Shown: positions 6,695 through 13,558 of the stretch, one piece after another
Position numbering within the stretch: the first letter of the stretch is position 1
Layout of the letters: the number at the start of each line of letters is the position of its first letter
NCBI GenBank assembly: GCA_013811715.1
Contig: JACCUS010000123.1
Span: 1-22,068, forward strand
Origin: Nocardioidaceae bacterium
GTDB taxonomy: Bacteria > Actinomycetota > Actinomycetes > Propionibacteriales > Nocardioidaceae
DNA length: 22,068 bases
Direction of reading: 5' to 3'
The notes under the pieces: model-generated
The model's database searches: none
Told to the model about the DNA's origin: nothing
The model's input: the letters and a program-made list of their open reading frames with translations, nothing else
Translations under genes and position numbers: made by a program

Positions 6695-9232
6695 TCAGTC
6701 GGCGTCGCAGGCTTGTGCGTTGAGGGCTCGCTTGACCTCGTCCAGGCCCTCGGACACATAGCGCCTGGCCGCGGGGTTGGCCTTGGCGTCCGTCAGCCAG
6801 GCCTCGACGGTGTCGCGGGTCTCGGCGGTGGCCAGGAACCTTGGGAACATGAACGTCAAGACCGTCGATGCATGGTGCACTCCCCGGTCCTCCCAGACGG
6901 TCTCGGCTGTCTGCAGGTAGCGCTCGACATACGGCCGCAGCACCTCGTCCTGCCCGGCTTGGTGGAAGTTGAGCGCGATGCTCCGCATCGTCTCGTTCGG
7001 GGTCTCGACCGCGAGCGCCGCGGTCCAAGCCCGCTCCTTCGCGTCCGCCGTGGGCATCGAGGCCTGGGTGGCGGCTGCCTTCTCCTGCCCGGAGATGGTG
7101 TTGTCTCGCTCGAGCTCGGCGGCCACCGTCGCGTCGTCGGCGCGGCCGGCGGGTGCCAGGCCGCCGAGCAGCTGCCAGCGCAGGTCGGTGTCGACGGTGA
7201 GCCCCTCCAGCGCCGCTGATCCGTCGAGCAGACCGGCGAGCAGACCCAGCGCCTCGTCGTCGTGCGCGGCGTTGGCGAGGCCTCGGACGAAGGCGAGCTG
7301 TAGGTCGCTGCCGGGCTCAGCCCCCAACACCTGCTCGAGCAAGCCGTTCTCCCAGCGAGCCGCGACCGACGCGCGGTTAGCCGGAGCGGTGTACGTCGCC
7401 ACCGCACGCCCGGTCTGCATCACCAGGGCGCGCACCGCCGTCAGGTCGGTCTCGACCCCGATGCCTCGCAAGACGAGCTCCACCCAGTCGGTGGCGCGCA
7501 TCTCGCCGTCGCGGGTCATGTCCCAGGCGGCGCCCCACGCAAGGGCCCGGGGCAGGGAGTCGACGAATCTGTCGATGTTGCCGACGACAGTGGCGAGCGA
7601 CCGCTCATCGAGCCGCACCTTGGCGTAGGTGAGGTCCCCGTCGTTGAGCAGCACCAGGTCGGGCCGCTGCTGCCCGACGAGCGCCGGCACCTCGGTCAGG
7701 TCGCCCTTGACGTCGGTCTCGGTGCTGGACCGGCGTACGAGCCCCTGGTCGGTCAGGTCGTACAGCCCGACAGCGAGCCGGTGACGACGCAGCGTCGGGA
7801 AGTCGGGGTGCGCGGTCTGCTCGACCGCGAACGACCTGAAGCCGCCGTCGTCGTCGACCTCGAAGCGCGCCAGCATCGTGTTGACCCCGGAGGTCTGCAG
7901 CCACTCCTTGGTCCAGGAGCCGAGGTCGCGGCCGGACGTCTCCTCGAGCGCCTTGAGCAGGTCGCCGAGCTCGGTGTTCCCGAACGCGTGCCGGTCGAAG
8001 TAGGCGCGCAGACCGGCGAAGAACTCGTCCTCGCCGACCCAGGCCACGAGCTGGCGCAGCGATGACGCGCCTTTGGCGTAGGTGATGCCGTCGAAGTTGA
8101 CCTCGCCCGCCTCGAGGTCGTGGTTGTCGGCCGCGACCGGATGCGTCGAGGGCAGCTGATCTTGGCGGTAGGCCCAGGTCTTGCGGCCGTTGCAGAAGTT
8201 GGTCCACGCCTCGTCGTACTGCGTCGCGACGGTCGACGCGTGGTGTGACGCCCACTCGGCGAACGACTCGTTGAGCCACAGGTCGTCCCACCACCTCATC
8301 GTCACCAGGTCGCCGAACCACATGTGCGCCATCTCGTGCAGGATGGTGTTGGCGCGGCCTTCGTAGGCGGCACGGGTCTGCCGGCTGCGGTAGATGTAGT
8401 CGTCGCGGAACGTCACGCAGCCGGCGTTCTCCATCGCGCCCGCGTTGTACTCGGGCACGAAGAGCTGGTCGTACTTGCCGAACGGGTAGGGCATGTCGAA
8501 GGCGTTCTCGAAGAACTCGAAACCCTGCTTGGTGACCTCGAAGATGTCGTCGCGGTCGAGGTGGGGGAGCAGCGACTCGCGCAAGAAGACGCCGAGCGGG
8601 ATCTCGTCCCGGGTGCCCTGGTAGGAGTCGCGGACGACGGCGTACTCGCCCGCCACCAGCGCGGTGATGTACGTCGACATCGGCTTGGTCGGCTCGAAAT
8701 GCCACCGGCCGACCGCCTCCCGGACGACCTCCGGCTCCGGCGTGGGGGAGTTCGACACGACCTGCCAGCCAGCAGGCGCCGTGACGTGGAAGGTGAACTC
8801 GCCCTTCAGGTCTGGCTGCTCGAACGTGGTGAAGACCCGGCGGGCGTCGGGCACCTCGAACTGCGTGTACAGGTACACCCTGCCGTCGGCCGGGTCGATG
8901 AAGCGGTGCAGTCCCTCCCCGCTGCGGCTGTAGGCGCAGTTGGCGACGACCCGGAGCTCGTTGTCGCGCTGTAGGTCGGTCAGCGCGATCCGGCTGTCGG
9001 CGTACGCCGATGTGTCGACCGACGTGCCGTTGAGGGTGATCTCGTGGACGGTCGCGCCGACCAGGTCGGCGAACGACGCGGCGCCCGGCTCGCGGCACGA
9101 GAAGCGGATCACCGTCGTGGAGGCGAAGGTGGTGTCGGACGTCGTCAGGTCCAGGGTGACGTCATAGGTCGAGACATCGAGGATGCGGGCCCGTTCGGCC
9201 GCCTCATCCCGTGTGAGGTTGATCCCAGGCAT
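6695..9232 (-). CDS. pepN: Aminopeptidase N (M1 family zinc metallopeptidase)
   Basis: 845 residues from the ATG at 9232, which has GAGGA upstream; an in-frame GTG at 9253 is less likely. It removes N-terminal amino acids from peptides in the cytoplasm. The exopeptidase motif GAMEN is at 265-269, the zinc motif HEMAH at 299-303, and the third zinc ligand Glu322 lies in LNESFAEW, the standard HExxH-x18-E spacing. The N-terminal beta domain starts with INLTRDEAAERARIL, typical of actinobacterial PepN, and the C-terminal ERAP1-like helical domain extends from about 520 to the end. Length is normal for the family. It diverges from the DsbA-family gene across 162 bases, exactly as Rv2467 does from Rv2466c. 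Confidence 0.97.
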   Translation of the reverse strand: MPGINLTRDEAAERARILDVSTYDVTLDLTTSDTTFASTTVIRFSCREPGAASFADLVGATVHEITLNGTSVDTSAYADSRIALTDLQRDNELRVVANCAYSRSGEGLHRFIDPADGRVYLYTQFEVPDARRVFTTFEQPDLKGEFTFHVTAPAGWQVVSNSPTPEPEVVREAVGRWHFEPTKPMSTYITALVAGEYAVVRDSYQGTRDEIPLGVFLRESLLPHLDRDDIFEVTKQGFEFFENAFDMPYPFGKYDQLFVPEYNAGAMENAGCVTFRDDYIYRSRQTRAAYEGRANTILHEMAHMWFGDLVTMRWWDDLWLNESFAEWASHHASTVATQYDEAWTNFCNGRKTWAYRQDQLPSTHPVAADNHDLEAGEVNFDGITYAKGASSLRQLVAWVGEDEFFAGLRAYFDRHAFGNTELGDLLKALEETSGRDLGSWTKEWLQTSGVNTMLARFEVDDDGGFRSFAVEQTAHPDFPTLRRHRLAVGLYDLTDQGLVRRSSTETDVKGDLTEVPALVGQQRPDLVLLNDGDLTYAKVRLDERSLATVVGNIDRFVDSLPRALAWGAAWDMTRDGEMRATDWVELVLRGIGVETDLTAVRALVMQTGRAVATYTAPANRASVAARWENGLLEQVLGAEPGSDLQLAFVRGLANAAHDDEALGLLAGLLDGSAALEGLTVDTDLRWQLLGGLAPAGRADDATVAAELERDNTISGQEKAAATQASMPTADAKERAWTAALAVETPNETMRSIALNFHQAGQDEVLRPYVERYLQTAETVWEDRGVHHASTVLTFMFPRFLATAETRDTVEAWLTDAKANPAARRYVSEGLDEVKRALNAQACDAD

Positions 9233-9288
9233 GGCTGCATCCTCGCACGGCACGACCGGCGGAAGGCAACGGGTTGTTTGGCGGGGAG

Positions 9289-9315
9289 GGAAGTGTTAGG
9301 CGGCGGCCGTTGTTG
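9289..9315 (+). promoter_or_regulatory. Candidate SigR/SigH-type promoter for the DsbA-family gene
   Basis: GGAAG (9289-9293) is followed after exactly 18 bases by GTTG (9312-9315). The thiol-stress ECF sigma factors SigR (Streptomyces) and SigH (Mycobacterium) use GGAAT/GGAAY with an 18-base or similar spacer and GTT. One position (G for T/Y) departs from the consensus. Predicted transcription would start near 9322, leaving a leader of about 70 bases with GGAGGAG ahead of the ATG at 9395. The orthologue Rv2466c is known to be SigH-controlled, which raises the prior. No experiment supports this site. Confidence 0.5.
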
Positions 9316-9394
9316 CGGGGGGTAACGGCATAGCCGCCCGTAAACATGGGCACCGACACGTTTCTGCCACCTCAGCACCCGGAGGAGACTTCTC

Positions 9395-10006
9395 ATGGCG
9401 CAATCCCGTGCCACCGCCGACTTTTGGTTCGACCCGACCTGCCCGTGGGCCTGGATGGCCTCCCGCTGGATGAAGGAGGTAGAACAGGTACGCGACGTCG
9501 ACACCCGGTTCCACTTGATGAGCCTGACCTACCTGAACGAGGACAAGGACATCCCCGACGACTATCGCGAGCGGCTGTCGACCGCTTGGGGGCCGGTGCG
9601 GGTCTGCATGGCCGCGGCGAAACGCCACGGTGACGAGGTGCTGGACCGGCTCTACACCGAGCTCGGCACCCGCTTCCACAACGAAGGCCAAGAACGCACG
9701 CGTCAGACCATCGAGGCCGCTCTGACTGCGGCCGGACTGCCCGTCGGGCTGGCCGATGCCATGGAGTCCACCGAGTACGACGATGCGCTGAAGAAGTCTC
9801 ACCACGAGGGGATGGACCAGGTCGGGATGGAGGTCGGAACCCCCGTCATCTCGGTCGAGGGCGTCGCGTTCTTCGGCCCGGTCGTCACGCCGATCCCGCG
9901 CGGCGAGGAGGCAGGGCGGCTGTGGGACGGCGTACGGCTGGTTGCCGGGGTCGACGGCTTCTACGAGCTCAAGCGCAGCCGTGACGCAGAACCCACGTTC
10001 GACTGA
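9395..10006 (+). CDS. DsbA-family protein, mycothiol-dependent nitroreductase Rv2466c type
   Basis: 203 residues, thioredoxin fold with an inserted helical domain. It aligns from memory over its whole length with M. tuberculosis Rv2466c: ADFWFDPTCPWAW, HLMSLTYLNED, AWGPVRV, the cis-proline loop EVGTP (Pro150) and VAFFGPVVTPIPRGEEAGRLWDG, ending ELKRSRDAEPTFD. Rv2466c is a cytoplasmic mycothiol-using oxidoreductase that also activates nitro-drugs. The active site here is Cys16-Pro-Trp-Ala, lacking the second cysteine of CPWC, so it would work as a monothiol enzyme; the only other cysteine seen is Cys71. The ATG has GGAGGAG 7 bases upstream. rpiB follows after 59 bases. Confidence 0.92.
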   Translation: MAQSRATADFWFDPTCPWAWMASRWMKEVEQVRDVDTRFHLMSLTYLNEDKDIPDDYRERLSTAWGPVRVCMAAAKRHGDEVLDRLYTELGTRFHNEGQERTRQTIEAALTAAGLPVGLADAMESTEYDDALKKSHHEGMDQVGMEVGTPVISVEGVAFFGPVVTPIPRGEEAGRLWDGVRLVAGVDGFYELKRSRDAEPTFD

Positions 10007-10065
10007 CGTCGCTCGATCAGCGTGAGCTGTCGACGGGGTCGATCAGCCCCTGACAGACTCAGCAC

Positions 10066-10530
10066 ATGCGCGTTCATCTCGGCTCTGACCACGCCGGTCT
10101 CGAGCTCAAGGCTCATCTCCTCGCCTGGTTGGGCGACCATGGCCACGAGCCCGTCGACCATGGGCCGTACGAGTACGACGCGCACGACGACTACCCGCCG
10201 TACTGCCTGCGCGCCGGGCAGGCAGTGGTGAGCGACCCGGGCAGCGTCGGGGTCGTCGTCGGCGGCTCCGGGAACGGTGAGCAGATCGCGGCCAACAAGG
10301 TCGAAGGTGTCCGGGCCGCGCTGGCTTGGTCTGAGGAGACCGCCGAACTGGCCCGCCTGCACAACAACGCCAACGTGGTGGCGATCGGCGCCCGGATGCA
10401 CTCCGCGGACGACGCCACGCGGCTGGTCGAGGTCTTCTTGGCCACCGACTTCACCGGCGAGGAGCGGCATGTACGGCGCATCGCGATACTGACCGACTAT
10501 GAGAAGACCGGTCAGCTGCCGCCGGCCTGA
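10066..10530 (+). CDS. rpiB: Ribose-5-phosphate isomerase B
   Basis: 154 residues, the normal RpiB/LacA length. It interconverts ribose-5-phosphate and ribulose-5-phosphate in the non-oxidative pentose phosphate pathway. Visible motifs are the N-terminal substrate-binding strand VHLGSDHAGLELK, the phosphate-binding loop GGSGNGEQIAANKV (67-80) and HNNANVVAIGARMHS (99-113). Glu72 in the GNGE motif corresponds to the catalytic Glu75 of the M. tuberculosis enzyme; as in that actinobacterial group the E. coli-type catalytic cysteine is replaced (Ser68). It lies between the nitroreductase-like gene and nei, all on the plus strand, matching Rv2466c-Rv2465c-Rv2464c. Confidence 0.96.
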   Translation: MRVHLGSDHAGLELKAHLLAWLGDHGHEPVDHGPYEYDAHDDYPPYCLRAGQAVVSDPGSVGVVVGGSGNGEQIAANKVEGVRAALAWSEETAELARLHNNANVVAIGARMHSADDATRLVEVFLATDFTGEERHVRRIAILTDYEKTGQLPPA

Positions 10531-10576
10531 GGCTCGCGAGAATCGCTGGCACACTGAACGACGTCCCGGAGGATCC

Positions 10577-11356
10577 ATGCCCGAAGGCCATACCCTGTTC
10601 CGGCTCGCCGCCGATTTTCAGCGTGTCTTCGGGGAAAGGGCGGTCGAGGCTTCGAGCCCGCAGGGCAGGTTCGCCGAGAGCGCGGCAAGCATCGACGGGC
10701 GGGTCGTCGAGTCGGCGGAGTCGGCCGGGAAGCACCTGTTCGTGAGGTTCGACGACGACCAGATCCTGCACGTCCATCTCGGGCTGATCGGGGCCTTCGC
10801 GATCGGCGCCGGGCCACCGCCAGCTCCGGTGGGGGCGGTGCGGTTGCGGCTGGTCGGCCCGACGTCGTACGCCGACCTGCGAGGCGCCATCACGTGTGAG
10901 CTGATCTCGACCGACAAGCTGGAGCAGGTCCTGGGTGGACTGGGCCCGGACCCGCTGCGGTCCGACGCCGACCCCGATCGCGCGTTCGCCCGCATTCGCA
11001 AGAGCGGAAAGCCGATCGGCGCGTTGCTGCTCGACCAGCGGGTGGTGGCCGGAGTCGGCAACGTCTTCCGCGCCGAGTTGCTGTTTCGGGCGCGGCTCCA
11101 TCCGCTCACGCCGGGCGTGCGGGTCTCCAAACGCCGGTGGAACGGTATCTGGGCAGATCTGGTCGACCTGATGGTGCGCGGCGTGGAGACGGGCCGCATC
11201 GACACCGTCAGACCCGAGCACGTTGACCACGGCGGCGAGGTCTACGTGTACCGGCGACAGGGGCGCCCCTGCCACGTGTGCTCGTCGATGGTACGGACCC
11301 AGGTTCTTCAGGGGCGCAACCTGTTCTGGTGCCCGACCTGCCAACGCCGCCGCTGA
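10577..11356 (+). CDS. nei: Fpg/Nei family DNA glycosylase (endonuclease VIII)
   Basis: 259 residues from the ATG at 10577, preceded by CGGAGGA; only this start gives the mature catalytic N terminus Pro2-Glu3 (MPEGHTLFRLA). The enzyme excises oxidised pyrimidines and cuts the abasic site. Besides Pro2 and Glu3, the conserved lysine lies in AGKHLFVRF (Lys52), the helix-two-turn-helix in VVAGVGNVFRAELLFRARLHP, and the C-terminal zinc finger as Cys-x2-Cys-x16-Cys-x2-Cys (CHVC ... CPTC) near the end. MPEGH instead of MPELPE points to Nei rather than Fpg. The M. tuberculosis counterpart by position is Rv2464c (nei1). It starts 46 bases after rpiB, probably the same transcript. Confidence 0.95.
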   Translation: MPEGHTLFRLAADFQRVFGERAVEASSPQGRFAESAASIDGRVVESAESAGKHLFVRFDDDQILHVHLGLIGAFAIGAGPPPAPVGAVRLRLVGPTSYADLRGAITCELISTDKLEQVLGGLGPDPLRSDADPDRAFARIRKSGKPIGALLLDQRVVAGVGNVFRAELLFRARLHPLTPGVRVSKRRWNGIWADLVDLMVRGVETGRIDTVRPEHVDHGGEVYVYRRQGRPCHVCSSMVRTQVLQGRNLFWCPTCQRRR

Positions 11357-11442
11357 TCCGGTGGGCGCACCGGCCTGTCCCAACTTTCCACCGGTTGGGA
11401 TGGTGCCTGCGCCGTGGACTGTCGGCCGACTACCCTCACAAG

Positions 11443-12552
11443 GTGGCCGACTCCCCGCTCCCCCTGAGGATCGCCCGCCGCCCCCTCATGCGGGTGATGC
11501 GGCGCGGCGGGTCGGGCGCGCTTCGCCGGATGCGGGAGGCGGAGGTGACCTGGCTGCTGATGCTGGTTGCCGCGACCTTCCTGTCGTTGGCTGCCATGAC
11601 GCCCTTCAGCACCTGGTGGCCCCTCACGGCGTACGTGATACCGCTGGTGTTGGCGATGAACGTGTTGTCGGTCGGCCGGCTGCTGATCTTGGAGCTCGTC
11701 GTGGCGGCCTGCCTCGTGACCTCGGCGCAGGGCACGGAGCTCACCCCCCTGCGCTATGCCGCGATCGTGGTGATCGGCGTCGTCGGAGCCGTCGCGTTGA
11801 CGAACGCGCACAACCGGTCCCGGCTCGGGGTGGCGTCGACGCGCGGCGAGTCGATGCTGATCGACCTCAGAGACCGGTTGGCCAGCCAGAGCCAGCTTCC
11901 CGCGCTGCCACGTCAGTGGCACGCGGAGGCAGTGATGCGGTCCGCCGGCGGTGCGTCGTTCTCCGGGGACTTCATCGTGGCGGCCAAGACACATCAGGGG
12001 CGGTTCCTCGAGGTGGCGGTTGTCGATGTCTCGGGGAAGGGCGTCAGCGCCGGCACCCGGGCGTTGCTGCTGTCGGGGGCGTTCGGAGGACTGTTGGGGT
12101 CACTCGCTCAATCGGATTTCTTGCCGGCGGCCAACGAGTACCTGATTCGGCAGGAGTGGGGCGAGGGCTTCGCCACGGCGGTGCACCTGTCCGTCGACCT
12201 GGTCGACGGGGCGTACGAGGTGCGCACGGCCGGGCATCCCCCCGCCGTACAGTTCCATGCGGGTTCTGGTCGGTGGGCTGTGCACTGGACCGAGGGGCCG
12301 GTGTTGGGGCTGGTGAGCGGCGCCGACTACACGGTACACAGCGGCCGGATGCTCTCCGGCGACGCGTTGATGCTCTACACCGACGGGCTCGTCGAGACGC
12401 CGCAGCGCGACATCAGCTACGGCATCGACAAGCTGCTCGGGGAAGCCGAGCGGATGGTGCAGCGCGGCTTCGTCTCCGGCGCGGACCGGTTGGTGCAGAG
12501 CATCAGCTCAGCGAAAGACGACCGAGCGCTGCTGCTGCTCCACCGCCGGTGA
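11443..12552 (+). CDS. Membrane-anchored PP2C/SpoIIE-type serine phosphatase
   Basis: 369 residues from the GTG at 11443. The frame is open upstream into nei, but that part is unlikely coding; TACCCT (11431-11436) ends 6 bases before the GTG and could be the -10 of a leaderless message. About four hydrophobic segments (roughly 36-54, 60-76, 79-95, 104-122) form an N-terminal membrane domain. The phosphatase domain follows: SGDF (174-177, metal-binding Asp), VVDVSGKGVSAG (194-204), AGHPPA, YTDGLVE and the terminal DDRALLLLHRR with the last metal-binding Asp. SpoIIE-type phosphatases usually act on anti-anti-sigma factors (STAS proteins). No STAS or anti-sigma kinase gene is nearby, so the target is unknown. 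It converges on a small gene with a 21-base gap. Confidence 0.88.
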   Translation: MADSPLPLRIARRPLMRVMRRGGSGALRRMREAEVTWLLMLVAATFLSLAAMTPFSTWWPLTAYVIPLVLAMNVLSVGRLLILELVVAACLVTSAQGTELTPLRYAAIVVIGVVGAVALTNAHNRSRLGVASTRGESMLIDLRDRLASQSQLPALPRQWHAEAVMRSAGGASFSGDFIVAAKTHQGRFLEVAVVDVSGKGVSAGTRALLLSGAFGGLLGSLAQSDFLPAANEYLIRQEWGEGFATAVHLSVDLVDGAYEVRTAGHPPAVQFHAGSGRWAVHWTEGPVLGLVSGADYTVHSGRMLSGDALMLYTDGLVETPQRDISYGIDKLLGEAERMVQRGFVSGADRLVQSISSAKDDRALLLLHRR

Positions 12553-12573
12553 GGCGGCGACGCGGAGAGAACG

Positions 12574-12774
12574 TCAGGCTGTCGGTTCGCTGACGTCGGG
12601 GCCGCCAGGCTCGGTGCTTGAGTCGTCAGTCTGCTCAGTCGGGTCGCGTGCGAGCGGATTGTCGTCGGGACGCAGATCCTCGGGCAGTTGTTCGTCGGCG
12701 ACGTAGCCCGGCTCGCCCTCGTCCTTGGCAGGGTCAGGCGTCTCGTTGGCACGCTCGTTCTCCGGTGTCGTCAT
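12574..12774 (-). CDS. Small acidic hypothetical protein
   Basis: 66 residues beginning MTTPENERANETPDPAKDE, with a composition rich in Glu, Asp, Pro and Thr and almost no hydrophobic residues except in GYVADEQLPEDLRPDDN. It is predicted to be intrinsically disordered and soluble. I do not recognise the family, though short acidic proteins with PEDLRPDDNPLA-like segments are common in actinobacteria. The frame continues upstream to 13080 without a stop, but that part reads Arg/Ser/Pro-rich and antisense-like and crosses the strong hairpin, so the ATG at 12774 is the sensible start. It lies downstream of doxX on the same strand but behind the inverted repeat. Confidence 0.55.
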   Translation of the reverse strand: MTTPENERANETPDPAKDEGEPGYVADEQLPEDLRPDDNPLARDPTEQTDDSSTEPGGPDVSEPTA

Positions 12775-12811
12775 GGCAATCGCAGTACCCCGACTGCCGC
12801 GGGGAATGCAG

Positions 12812-12860
12812 CCCGTCCGTCCCTGAAGCGATCGGCTGCCGCTCTTCAGGGACGGACGGG
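12812..12860. terminator. Perfect 17-bp inverted repeat, probable bidirectional terminator after doxX
   Basis: CCCGTCCGTCCCTGAAG (12812-12828) and CTTCAGGGACGGACGGG (12844-12860) are exact reverse complements around a 15-base loop. The stem lies 5 bases past the doxX stop. There is no T-run on either side, so it is not a classical intrinsic terminator, but U-less hairpins of this kind are used in actinobacteria. A regulatory hairpin or a protein-binding palindrome is possible. Confidence 0.6.
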
Positions 12861-12865
12861 GAGTC

Positions 12866-13378
12866 CTAGGTGCGATCCGACGCGGCGGTGTCGCCGCGTG
12901 ACCTCGAAGACCTCGTGGTGTCCGAATGGGTGTCGTGGACCGGCGCGACAGCCGTCTCCATGCCCAGCGCGCCGTCGGCTGAAAGCCGCCCTGGCCCGAC
13001 GAACAGCAGGCAGAACAAGCCGGCCAGCAACGCGACGTCGAGCTCGGCGCCGGGAGCGTCGGGCACGATGAAGCCGACATCGGTCTTCACCAGCCAGATC
13101 GCCCCGGCGTTGATGACGATCAGCGGCAAGGTCGTCAGCCGGGTGAGCAGCCCGGCGATCAAGAAGAGTCCCCCGATGCCTTCTGCGATCGTCATCAGCC
13201 AGGCGACTATCTCCGGCGCGGGGACGTCGAGTCCGCTCAGCATGGTGGCGAAGTTCTCAGGCCCCATGTCGAGTTTCTGCCAGCCGTGCCAGGCGAAGAC
13301 GAGACCGAGACCGATGCGCAGCAGCAGTGGTCCGAGGTCGGCGGAACGGCCGAGTGCTGATGAACCGATGGACTTCAT
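12866..13378 (-). CDS. DoxX family membrane protein
   Basis: 170 residues with four predicted membrane helices: LGPLLLRIGLGLVFAWHGWQKL, IVAWLMTIAEGIGGLFLIAGLL, TLPLIVINAGAIWLV and VALLAGLFCLLFVGPG. The pattern LLRIGLGLVFAWHGWQKL in helix 1 and GLLTRLTTLPLIV after helix 2 are typical of DoxX/DoxD-like proteins, some of which take part in thiol or quinone-linked redox complexes. The C-terminal 30 residues are polar and likely cytoplasmic. GGAGGATCC sits directly before the ATG. The closing hairpin follows the stop. Specific function cannot be inferred. Confidence 0.88.
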   Translation of the reverse strand: MKSIGSSALGRSADLGPLLLRIGLGLVFAWHGWQKLDMGPENFATMLSGLDVPAPEIVAWLMTIAEGIGGLFLIAGLLTRLTTLPLIVINAGAIWLVKTDVGFIVPDAPGAELDVALLAGLFCLLFVGPGRLSADGALGMETAVAPVHDTHSDTTRSSRSRGDTAASDRT

Positions 13379-13523
13379 GGATCCTCCAGTGTGAGACGGG
13401 GAAGGTAGACCGGCCAGGGCAGACCCCAGTTGCGGCAGGTCATTGCCGGGAGACCGTTATGTGCACTTGTGAACTGCTGTCAGCAAGCGTACCGCCCTCG
13501 ACCGGCAAAACCCCACAACACGC

Positions 13524-13557
13524 CCAGCGGCGGTTGGCGTGGCCGACACCCCGCTGG
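13524..13557 (-). terminator. Hairpin after phoD, possible terminator
   Basis: Just past the phoD stop, CCAGCGG (on the plus strand 13524-13530) pairs with CCGCTGG (13551-13557), with further pairing inside (GGT/ACC and GGC/GCC) and a short loop. Reading on the minus strand, the stem is followed by a T-containing tract that includes TTTT about 10 bases later. The position is right for ending the phoD transcript before doxX. Stem quality is moderate. Confidence 0.45.
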
Positions 13558-13558
13558 A

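Noticed and set aside
7605..9098. Long open frame of about 497 codons on the same strand as pepN in a shifted frame
   Set aside because: Arg/Pro/Gly-rich translation with no domain; it is the usual high-GC shadow of pepN, whose own frame has all family motifs.
12775..13080. Upstream extension of the small acidic gene's frame to a 168-residue protein
   Set aside because: The extension is Arg/Ser/Pro-rich, is antisense-like to the doxX frame and crosses the inverted repeat; the ATG at 12774 starts the sensible protein.
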